This document shows positions 47,601-59,600 of a stretch of DNA of 64,000 bases, piece after piece. Source of the stretch: Acheta domesticus (lineage: Eukaryota; Arthropoda; Insecta; Orthoptera; Gryllidae); NCBI GenBank assembly GCA_031308135.1, contig JAHLJT010008756.1:72327821-72391820 (forward strand). Direction: 5' to 3'. Position numbers and translations under genes: made by a program. Below the pieces are notes generated by a model. That model was not told the DNA's origin. It was given only the letters and a program-made list of their open reading frames with translations, and did no database searches. Each line of letters opens with the position of its first letter. The stretch's first letter is position 1.

Positions 47601-50600
47601 ATAGGAAAGAATGATAGTTTGCTCTCAAAACATTCTCTCAGAATTTGAAGTAAAACATGAAATTTTAATAACAGCATTGATGAAAAAGAAATAGGATATG
47701 CATAAATACTGATTTCCTTGGGCCGGGTGTAATAATCAAGTCATCTGAAAAGTTTCCTCAACTATGAAAGTTATTTCCTTTCAAACAGAAAGTTTGAAGT
47801 AAATCTTTCATTGGCACTCCAGTTGATTTGAAGGGTTCAATGATAAGTCAGTAAATAAATTCAGTCATAATGATTCACAGGCAGTCAAACACGTGTGTAA
47901 TTTTTATGTATGACTAGAGTAAATATGACTGTATTTACACATGTATCAAAATGTTCAGTATCTTATATCTTCCAAATAAATGGAAGCATGACTTGGATAT
48001 TGTTAAAATTCTGAAATCTAAAGAATTTCTACCTATAGAGTTCAATTTTACACTTTGGTATCTGCCAGACAAAATCAGTTATCTTTATTATTGTCCAGGA
48101 AAAAAAATTCCGATTTCTTTTATAAATGGAAAGGGCATAGATCTGTTTTTCCCAAAATGTAAAATGAGATTCTAAGACAAAAAAAAAGGGGGGGGCATGC
48201 AGATTTGTAGTATTTTGGATATCCCCTCTCTCCACTGTTACATACTGATCCTCCCATTTATAAAAAAGTAAAAATAAATTACATAATTAATAACAGTTTA
48301 TATTAATGTTATTTTGTGTTACTTCTTTGTAATAAATAAATAAATAAAGAAGTTTAATACAGTGTGACTTTTAATAGTATGATGTAATTGTAGAAAATTC
48401 TACTCAGTCGAAAGGCCCTCATTTGCCGGGGAATGGTGTGCTCAACTCCCCCTGCGAACGCTACGGACAAGAGGTTTTCGAGATTTCACCCTGCGAAAGG
48501 CATGCTTTCCTTGGGCGGGACCTTGAAAACCCTCCTTCTATTGAAAGGGGGTGTTCCCCGGCATGTTAGGGCCCATTGGCCAAGCAGAATTTTCTACAAT
48601 AATGAAACACTAGTAAAATACTCACACTGTATTTTCATCAATAAATTAGAAACAGATACATTCTGTTGTACACAAGTATTTTTGTGGTTGGTTTTTCATC
48701 AGCTAAAACATTTGATAATGACTGAATTTAGTTTCATTGAACACTGCGTTAATAAATATGAAAGAGAAGACAGAGCATTCATTGTAGCATCACACCCAGG
48801 TTTACCATGAAAACATGCTATACCTTGAGCATTGACAGGGGCTCCGAGGAGTTCCACAAAGTGCACAGCCAAAATGGGTCAACAATCATGCATTATCTAA
48901 AAAAAATTTCAACCCCTTAAAAAAAAATCCTGTGATAGAAAAAGAAAAAAAAAGTATGTATTGTGTAAAATTGATGGAATATTTATTTAAATAAAGCCCT
49001 AGCTTTCACCCTCTGAAATGTTCTGTTAGCAAAAAGTCATGTAGGGGATACATATGTTCCATGACAAAACAACACAACAGTGAAGGTTAAACCTCTGTTT
49101 TCCCAGGAGTGTATGCAACATGTACTCATGCTAGTGTCCACTCTCTCAGATACAGTGATTGTGATTAATTTGAAGCTCTGATTACTAAAATATATCTTTG
49201 GTTTATTTTTTACATATTTTCCACTGCAATTGATAATGAATTCCTCATGTAGGAAACCTTTTACTTACTGGTATATTTATTATGAGAAAGATGGAATTGA
49301 GAAACTACATTCAGTAAGCATTTTAAAGTTGTTTTATTATAATTAATATAAAAATACAGTTTCCACAAATAATATTGACATGTTCCAAAAATGCATTATT
49401 TGTACATTTTTTACATTAATATTTTGAATCTTTGTCTTTTTTTGCAAAACTTGCACTTATTTTCGATATTATTGCAATTATTTTCCTTACAGATAGATCC
49501 TCCATATATTCTTTTTATCTGTGAAAAAAAAGAGTTAATCACTTCTCAATAAATGAATAAAATTTCTGAACAGGCAACTCAATAAAGACAGAACAGTTGT
49601 CAAAGTAATGTTTTGTGTAATCGCAAAGACAGCGCAGTCTGAATACTTCCATGAGGCTCAGTAGCAACACCTTCATTAATTAATTTCCATTTATAATTTT
49701 TTTGTTGTTCATTAATTATATTATGTGAATGTTTATAACAGAAATATTGAGGATAGGGTGAAATGTCCTCAATATTTCTCCCATGGACCAGCTCTTTATA
49801 CACCTAGCTATAAGGCTTGAACACAAAAATTCAATCATTTTATCTGACTTGAACTCCACCCTTGTACAAGTTGTAATGAGTAATTATATCCATGATACTA
49901 TGGCATGGGTCAGCTTCTCCAGTGCACTGATTTTTGCTCTTTGGGCAGCATCAGACACTTCAGGAGTCAGGTGGCTACACCAATTGTTTGAAAAGACAGG
50001 CGAGATGCTGTCCCGCATACTGTGTGGCAAGAGAGTGTGTTTAGAAACATTTTGAAAGTGACACAAAGTGACAATTTTCAACACTGACCAACCAAAAGTA
50101 ACACGATGAAGGTGAAGTTGAAATAAAAGATGAAATATTTTTAAACAAAAGCTTCATATTACATCTGTTTCAATGACTTGTAACAAGATTATATTTGGTA
50201 TCTGGTTGTATTTAAAATCCCCGCTAATATCGACGCTAACTAGTGCATGAAGTTTATTGGCTGAAGCCGAATAGTCAACGCAGCGGCCCACCCATGTTGT
50301 TGCATCAAGATATCTGGTTTCGTATCTATTTCACTGAGTCATCTATTGTGATAAGACTGCTCTCTAAAATAGGCATTTATAAGCACTATGAACCCTCGCA
50401 AAAGCAGTGTCTAGTGTGAACATGTATAATGGGATAAGTTGCCTAAAGTTACATTCAAATAAATACGAAAATGGGGCACAGCCCGTGCTCTATTGATCAG
50501 ACACGCCAGTGCGCGCATTGTATGGCACAATGCAATGCAGCCATCAAGTTTCACCGCGTCCACGAAAGGATAAGCGGAAGAAGTGTTTAATCGAAAAGAT

Positions 50601-53600
50601 AAGGTTAGACAGCGAGAGTTCTCAAACGAATGCCTAGGATTTCAGACAACAAACTCAACTGAATAACACACAATTTCCTTTTGAGAGATACAGTGCGGGA
50701 GCTCCCGGCTTAAATACTCACGTTCAATTACATGCGATTAAAAAATGAATTTGAACTCATTCATTGACGTCCTCCGAATAAAACTTAGACGTTACCAACT
50801 GAATTTGTTGACTGTGCTGGCTGCACCTATCGACAAAGGCGGGAGATTTTTTGAGGGAAAGTTGCATAGGCGAAAAAATCTGGCAATGAGCCTGGTAGAC
50901 GTCGAGGTTGACGCAAGGGAGAGGTGGTGTCCAGTCCAGTAATTGGATTCTAGAACATTCTGTAGATCAATTGTGAATATTTTTTTCGTAATGTGGCAGA
51001 TTCCGTTGATATACCATTGATGAATATTTGTTTACATACAGAGGCGTAGCTACGTTCTCGAGGGCCACGGTACTGAATCTTCAAATGGAGTCGCTCCTTT
51101 CTTTTGCCAAACAAGAAACAGGAGTTTTGAAGCTAAAATAAATACGCATATGTGAAAAAGCACAGAAAAAATTAAGGCTGTGATTCAATTCCTTCTTTGA
51201 AAAATTACTCTCTGAAAATCGAATTCCGTTCATTCGCGTTCCACAGATTTGGTTGCAAATATTTCCCAAATGGAAGATAGGTAAATAATATTTCGATTTG
51301 CAGGCCAGAGTTTACTGAATCGAATGCTTTTTTATTCTAGAATGCTAGAACAACCTAGAGCTGAGTAATTTAGAAAAGAGTAAATGTCTGCAAACGCGAA
51401 AAATGACGCATGGCGTGGAACAAGAATGGCCGCCGTTTGTAAACCATGTTCAATAAAAAAGTCAAAGATGATTTTGAAGAGCCAAATTTAAGGAAATTTA
51501 TGTAGAAAATATGAATTTTTTTTCGCGATGGTCGAGCGACCAGTGCTGGACCCCTTAAAATGGATTGGCCCAAATGCAATAATTTATACTAATTGCTGGA
51601 AATATGCATGTTAACGGTGTAAGCTATATTTCAAAAAAATAACATTTGCGTAATGAAAAAACAAAATAAAGCAAAATGACTTTTACATCATCTTAAATAT
51701 TGCATTTAGCACTACATGTGCGAAAAGTTTAAGAAAAAAAATTGGAGCCGTTTTTGAGAAAATGGCTTTTGAGCGTTTCTGAAAATGCGGAAATTTGATC
51801 TGATTTTCACAGAAAACTTTTGAGTTTTCGTGAAACTTTATAAGACATCGTTTGTAGCACATGTACTCATAAATGAAGTAATGTGAACAAATCCCCGGTA
51901 ATGTAAATATTAACGACGTGAGAGTCAAGTAAAACAAATTACATTTTTTGTAATTTTTGAAGAAAAAGAAAAGAAAAGAAAATAGAGCAAAATGGCGTTA
52001 ATGTCATCTTATACAGTTCATTGAGCATTATCCGTACCAAAAGTGTAAAGAAAAAATTGGAGCAGTTTTTGAGAAAATTTGTTTTTCTTACTTTTTTAAT
52101 ATCCCACTTATTTCACTCAATATTGCGTGAAAACAAATTTTCAACAAAAAAAATGTACATGACCTTAATGAAAGTACTAATTGTGGAGAACAAATTTGTA
52201 TTAGTAAACTTATGCCCTTAAAGGGTAATTTTAATTCGATTTTGGGTGAATAAAAAGCATTGCCATCCGAATCAATACTGAATATTTAGTACGCTCGTAA
52301 TTGTATCCGCTATTGATTAGTGTCCTTGTAATAAGCATAGACCGCAAAGAATCATTCCCCATTTAACATAATTAGGACTACCTGCGCTCGAGTTGTATTC
52401 TGAATTAGAATTCTATTAAGAATACGTGGACTTTTTGTTCACAAACTTCAAGTTGTAGATACGGCAACAAAGCAGAACGAATGTATGTGAAACAAATTCA
52501 TTTATTCGTTGTGTTATTTGGTAGTTTTACTTGCGTTGTTTACGAAAGGACGTAGAACGAAAATTTTAAAAATTCATGTTAAGAATACGGGTTCTGGTCG
52601 GACGAGTCGCTCAGCAAACTGCTAAGTGTGTAAACCCACAATGACGCAGTATACCTGTGGCGGCCTGTGGGTTGCGAATTAGGAGAGGCGGCATGTATGT
52701 CCGAGCTATCACTTACATTTTACCTCTTCAAAAATATTTCTTGAAGAAGGAAAACCATAGCATGTATTGTCCGAATAATATTTCTACTTGACAACTGGGG
52801 GTAGAGCGATGTAACTACTAGTTTGGACGGCAGACACGTGGTCGTTCTTGAATCAGATCTCAAATGAAGCAGCAGTAGCAAGAAATAAATCGCAATAAGA
52901 GGTATAGTTGACCATACAAAGAAGTAATGGCGCTCATCAATTTCAGTTCTTTCGCTCATAAGATTTCAATTTTTCTTTCTTAGGTGTCGTTTTCTTCTGA
53001 AGTAACATGAGAATTTGAATTCTCTGATAGGATAGCGGAACCCGCTCTCCACTCTCAGCCGCTCGCTGTTAAGTAGACAGAAATATTATTTGTACAATAG
53101 TGTACAACCGAACCGAGGTTGGTATTCTTAGTATAGTTAGTAGGGGCGGACTCTACCGAACAAACCTATCAGCATGCTGTCCTCACCAAACTCCCAGTTC
53201 CGCCATTCTTCCTCAAGCTTCCATTGCTATCCCTGCGCCAGTTTCGGACGGACTCGCGGTAATCCACGATTGGACCTTTCCCAAAAGAACATTTATATTT
53301 CGCTTAAGCGAACACACAAAACTATATTCGTCCACAAAAATTGATATGCAGAAATTAAACGTGTCGTTTATTGCAAGTTTAACATTTTTTGCAACATTTC
53401 CCGGTATTTTTTTTCTGGGGAGAGCGCCGTCATAGAGCCCTTGAAGAGCAGCTGCCACTGCAGTAGACGCGCTCTGAAAATCCCACCATTAAACCACTCA
53501 ACGAATACCAGTAGATTAAATTCTTTGTTTTTCTACTCAACTTTGCAGCAATAACAAAGAATAACTTTATATTCGGCTAACGTGTAATTTGTTACAGAAA

Positions 53601-56600
53601 GTTTTACTTCTTGATACTTGGAGAAAATTATAAAGGATTTCCATTTTTAGTGGAGATAGGCGGGGGTCCTCATTCGGGACCCTGATGTCACACACCTGTT
53701 GTACCAGTCCAGCTAGTGTTTACATAACTGGTGAAGAAAGTGTGTCTGGCGTACAAATGAAATGTTGACGGACGAGGCAACGATACCAGCCCTTTTTGAA
53801 GTGGTCGCCAAAGACACCACTTCGTACGAGTTTCATTCTTTAATTTTTAGTTCGAATTCATGGAAACATGGAATCTTACAAATACTGTTCGTTAGCCGAA
53901 TTGCTTAACTACGCTTCGCGAAGTCACGAACGCTAAGTAACTCGAGACACGTATTCCGCGTGGCCGTCTGGGAACCCCGTTCACTACCGGCGCAGAGCCC
54001 CGGTAGAGATGCAAGGCACTGACCGACTGCGACCTGAGGAGACAGAAAACTTCGAGGAGGATTACTCTAGGCACCTAGGCACTCTAGGCCCAAGAAGGGC
54101 GCAGAGACGTGTTGCAAAGACGCAACAAATTTGAAAAAGTCTCTCGGAATCATTCTCAACATGCGAAGCGGCAGCCGCATTGAATCATGGCGCCCTTGCA
54201 TTTTGATTACTTTGCATTTGTTTTTTATATGGCCATGTCTTTGTGGTACGTGTATCGCGAAGTAACATTTTCTAACTAATAGTGAAGGTTAATACCAGTT
54301 TCTGAATATGAATGCTGGGGGGAAATTTTCAATTTATTATAACAACAAAGCCGTAGATACATAATCGCATTTTTAATTTATTTATATATTTTCTAATAAT
54401 TTATTTTTTAAATACATAAATAAAATGTATATTAATGTTTTGTTGCTTTAGTATTAAACTGAATAAGGAGAACTCTGTATGTACATATTGAAAAATAAAA
54501 AAAAGTAAACATTAGTGAATATAACTTTAAATTAACATCCCCTTCTCCTGTATTATACAGCGTAACATTACCTCCCCCTTCACGTAAATGATGGACAACC
54601 CTTAATTATAATCTTTTTTTTACTTTTTTGTTCAGTTTTCACAAACAATAGGTGTTAAGCCTTACCTATTGATCAACTGTTAAAATATGTAAATGCTACT
54701 TTTAAAACTGGAATGCTCAGTCTCATTGTTCTCTCGAATGTCCAAACATGCCAAAAGCTGCATAAAGCTAAAGACTAAAAATAGAGCTTATTTTTTCACT
54801 TTTGATGGGAGAGGATTCTATGAGTAGTTATTGAATGCATTAAGAAAAAACTTCAAAATGTATTTTGAATTTTGATTAAAGAAAATACAGTGAATGAACT
54901 CAAATTTAAATGTATGATAGAGTATGACAAGTGTTCAGCCAGCACCCTAGAGGCTAAGAAATAGATGCTGTGATGTTTATATCTTTATTGGAAGAGAATT
55001 TCATTAGTTTGACATAATGAAATGTACATTATGTTATGTATTCATTGTTGAAATGATTTTATTTTATATTTTGAATCCTTGTCAATACGTTACCAATATT
55101 TCTGTCCATAATTAAATCGGTGGTAGCTGTCATTGCAATTTAGTGCTATGAGGATGCCATAACTGAGCAGATAGACATTAACATTTTCATAGAAAAAATG
55201 CTCAGTTGCAGTTTAATACATACCTGCAAAGTGCAACTGGAAACGTGGTTCCTCCACTCCATCTCCTGAAGCTTTATGTGCCAGAAAAAGAAACATATTT
55301 GGCTTCTTTTCTCAAAAGGAATGAAATCTAATTTCAGTTTGGGTTTTCTTTGCCTTCCTCCACATCCTCTTTCTTAACAACCATCCATTTACATCTTATA
55401 AAAACAAAATGACCATGTGCCAAAAATGGGATATTTGGGCTTTCTAGATAAATTTGAGAATTTAAAAAATACTGCCAAGCCTAGATCAATAAATAGATGA
55501 GTGGTATTGTTTATCCATGAAAATGATAACAAATTGCTAAAGCTCAACTCCATAGATCTGTTTAAGGCAACAAATGAAAATCTGATTTCCTTGGTCTGTT
55601 TCAAATTGGAAAAATTTCCTACAACAATTTGCATTGATTATGCAACCTGTGATAATTTTTCTCTCTTCCAAAGATTTTTCCTTTCCCTTATGACCCATTT
55701 CATAAAACACACAGACGCCTGTCGAGTATCTATCAAACACTATATAAGACCATTGCTGTGTACCCTTTCTTTCATCACAAATTTCCCACAGGTCAGGCAT
55801 AGGCATAAAACCGTGACAGTTATCCTTGCTGTTCGAATGCTTTTTGTGTCCCGAGATTTCACATTTCAGGAAGTTTCAACAGTTCTATCTGCTTTGTACA
55901 TGTGTTTTTCTCCTGTTTTTTGGTATTAACCTTCCTGTACACTTTGGTTAATACTATGATGAAAATATGTATTGATTATAAGTTAATTAATGCATAATAA
56001 TTACAATAAATATTAAAATACACTGGTGTTTTTGTACATTGTACATTCACTGTACAATGATAGATGTGGTTGTGTTAACAGTTAGTTGTTATTAAAAATG
56101 TAAAGAATTAAAGTATGAATACAATACTTTTATTTATATCTTTGTCTATTTAACTTAGCATCAGTAGATATATCATTCCAAGCCTCTGCCATAATAATAA
56201 TTTCTTGGATCTTAGCATTTCCCCAAAACAACATTTAATACTCTAATTGTAAACAATTGTCACAAGAAAAGATCCTTTAAATGAAAGCCCAGCTTATTCA
56301 GTCTGTGATTGCCAAGTTGAAGTTGTATTCAAGGGTGTTGTGAAGGTGGAGGGAGGGTGAAAGTGCACTTTTAAGTTAGATCTTTGAGGTCGTCTGCTGT
56401 AATCATTTGATTTTTTTTCAATAACGTTCACCAGAGGGAGGTGGGCATGAACTGGCAACTGAATGTATTGTAGCGTCACAGCACTGGGCGCGACCGACCG
56501 CACAAGTCGTGCAAGGGGGAGGGTTGGTCCTCTCATGCCGCGCCCGACCGGACGGACCCCCGGGGTCTCTCGAGGGTCTCTCCGCTGGGGGCGTCTGAGA

Positions 56601-59600
56601 AGGCGGCTGTCCGTTCGCACTAGTGATGTGTGACGACAGAAATCGTTCGCAGGTGGACGCCAGGCTCCATCTGCAGCCAGCCCAAATCTCGAGCGGAAAT
56701 GACGCTTTGTGCGTGGGAGGTCGGTCACGTGATGCCTCGCAAGGGAGGCGGGTGGAATAAGCTTCCTGGGCAGTCGAGTTTGACCGTAGCAATGTGCGAG
56801 CTGCGTCTTGCGAGGCGTGGCTTTTCGCCACGGGACAATGAGACCAGGGGCGGCGCTAGTGTAGCGAGCTGGGGTTCTCTTGGTAAATACTGAGGCGGCT
56901 CGTCTCAGGGGTCGGAGTGCTGTGGAGAGCAGCGTTCCTTAGGAGTGTACATAGTGTAATAAACTATTGTAAATAAATATGTACAATAGTAATGTGTAAA
57001 CTCCGTGTCTGTGTTCTTCCTCATCTCATGACAACGTCACAGTATGTTTACACTAATGACCCTTCATTTGCTATAATTTTTGTATTACTAATTGACAAAA
57101 ACGGTTTGAATTCCATTTTAAATATTGGAATAAATGTCCTTCATGGTTGTCCTAAAAATATAAGTTTTATGTGTACTTCTAATGTGCATTTTCTGTTTTT
57201 CCAGATGCTAAAGCTGCAGAAGCTGCCCAGAGTGCTTATTACGACCCAAACCAGCCACAGTGCGCGTATGTTCCACCACCTGCTTACTATGTAAGTGAAT
57301 CTTTGCAGAGATGACTGTAATGTTATATCATAATAAATTGTAATGAATCAATTGATGTAGATATGTTTTCTGAAAAAATTATATTTAAACTACTTTAAAT
57401 AATTGCTCTTTAACTTTTCACCACTGGTGTGCTAAATCTGTACATCATTACTTGTACAAAAGTTCATTTGGTTTTAAAAACAATCTTTTCATTCTCTATT
57501 GGTTTCATTTTGAATTTATTGTAAAAAAAATTCGAACTTCAATATCAATGGGGGAAAAGTATAATCTGCACATATTTTCTTGAGCTCCAAAATCTGTACC
57601 CCTTTTGTTTACTATGTGTAATGAAATAATGAATAAAGAAGATTGTGGTTGGTAATGTTGGAAATTTTGACTCCAGGTAATATAAAAACATATTTGCATC
57701 TGCAAATGCACTGCCTGTTTGATTTTCTAGTATTGCTGACAAACTAACAAACCCCCTGGCCCTACTCCTTCTGCAACTAGCAAAATGAGAGCTTATCAAA
57801 ATGTACACAGAAAAGCTACATTAAAGTTCAGAAGAAAAAGAAAGGGCCACCATTTGCCCAACGGATTGAGGGAAACTAGCAAAACAACGTGGTCAAAATG
57901 GGGTCTTTGAACCAGAAATTGAAGTATAATATATATTACACACATATTTAGACTTTTACTATTGTATAATATGTATACAATTAGTAACCAAGACCTGATT
58001 TATGCACTTCCTTTTTACAAACTATTTTTGGGATTTTAGTGGACAATTGCTTGCACAGAGCATTTCTGCTGCCCCTGAAGGTGCTCTGCATATCCGTGCA
58101 TTCGCTAACACTCTGCAATCATTCTTCAAAAGGAAGCATGTACATCAGGTCTATTGCATTTAAAAACTTATTAAATAAAATAATGTTTTCTTGGTTGATG
58201 ATAAGTATGGACTTTTAATTATGTAGACAAAGTTCTGAAGCAGAAAAGATTTTTATTTTTGGTATATAATTTTGAGTAGGAATTTTAATTTTTTATGATA
58301 ATCTTCAATGTGTTGTAAAATAGGTATGCATATTACATGTGGACTTTGTGTTGTAAGCTATTGTTGGTACTGACACTAGCTAAATATAATTGACCAATAA
58401 TTTTGAATTTCATTTTTAATGTCTCTCTTGAAGTGGAGTTTGATTTTTGCTGTTTTGAAAATTTCTAGAAATATTTCTGGATAAACATGAAAGCAGCATT
58501 GAAGAAATGAGTTCTAGATGTTTAATGTAGAAAAACAAGTCTTTAACAATCAATTCATACATTCATCTAAGCCAGTTGCATATCAATTTTTCCTTTACCA
58601 ATTATTCTGAGAATTTTAATAGAACAAGTTTTGAAAATTAACATGTCGAACAAATTTTGGGAAATTTGAAGTTGAATTTTGTACCTTTAGGCCGAAGGGA
58701 ACAACTTCATGAAGCCTGTCGGCAAAGAATGTGATAAAATCTCGTTGAGAGCCACAGCAAAAATTTCTCACATTCCCAGACAGAAAGGAAATGCTTAAAT
58801 GTTACAGGTGCTTTGAAATTACTTTTTTAAACATTTGTGTGAATTGTGGAATAGCTAAGTGAGATATTTATTACTTAATTTGCTAGGAAAAGAAAGTTCC
58901 TTCCACTTCTTGCGATAGGATCAGTTCTTCTCGGTAAAAATGCATAAAACTAGTGGTGCTACAATAGCATTTCTTTTTTTGCATTATTTATAATGCTCAT
59001 AAATATATTGTAACACTACTTGAACTCAAACATGTGTTACTAATCCTTGCGGTTTAATTAATAGGTAAGTTATTAGTTAATATTGAGTTACTAATTAACC
59101 AAGCTGGAATTTTGAAGTTGGTTTCTGAGGTTTAGCAAGCATTGTACATAACCACTATGGCAATCTTTTGAGATCAGGATAACAGCCCTCCCGACACTAT
59201 AAAGAAAGTTGAATGTTTGGTAGTTCATTCAGAGGTTTTAATGAAAATTAGATGAATTTGAACAAAATAATTTTAAAAAATTTCCTGTTTTGAAAAAATC
59301 TTATTGTTGTATTTTTTTGAAAGTTGTCACTATTTTATTAAAAATTACAAGAAAACTACTTTTATTTTCTAAAAACTTTAAATAAAGTCATGTAAAGATT
59401 TACTTGAAACCTTAGATTCTGTTTGGAGTTATTAGTGATCCTCCAGGAACAAATTATATTTTACAACACTGACAATTATTCATATGAACTTCTCCTTTTA
59501 GCTATACTATTTATGTCCAGTTTTACATATGTAAACTTTTCAGTTTTCTAGGTTACCTTAGTTTGAAGTCATTTGATTTTTATGCAGTTGTAGGTAGAAA

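Noticed and set aside
51040..51062. GAGGCGTAGCTACG, resembling a transposon terminus
   Set aside because: No matching inverted partner or target duplication was found.
56294..56893. Frames of 87-144 codons on both strands
   Set aside because: They overlap the solo LTR and cross its boundary; GC-rich sequence simply lacks stops.
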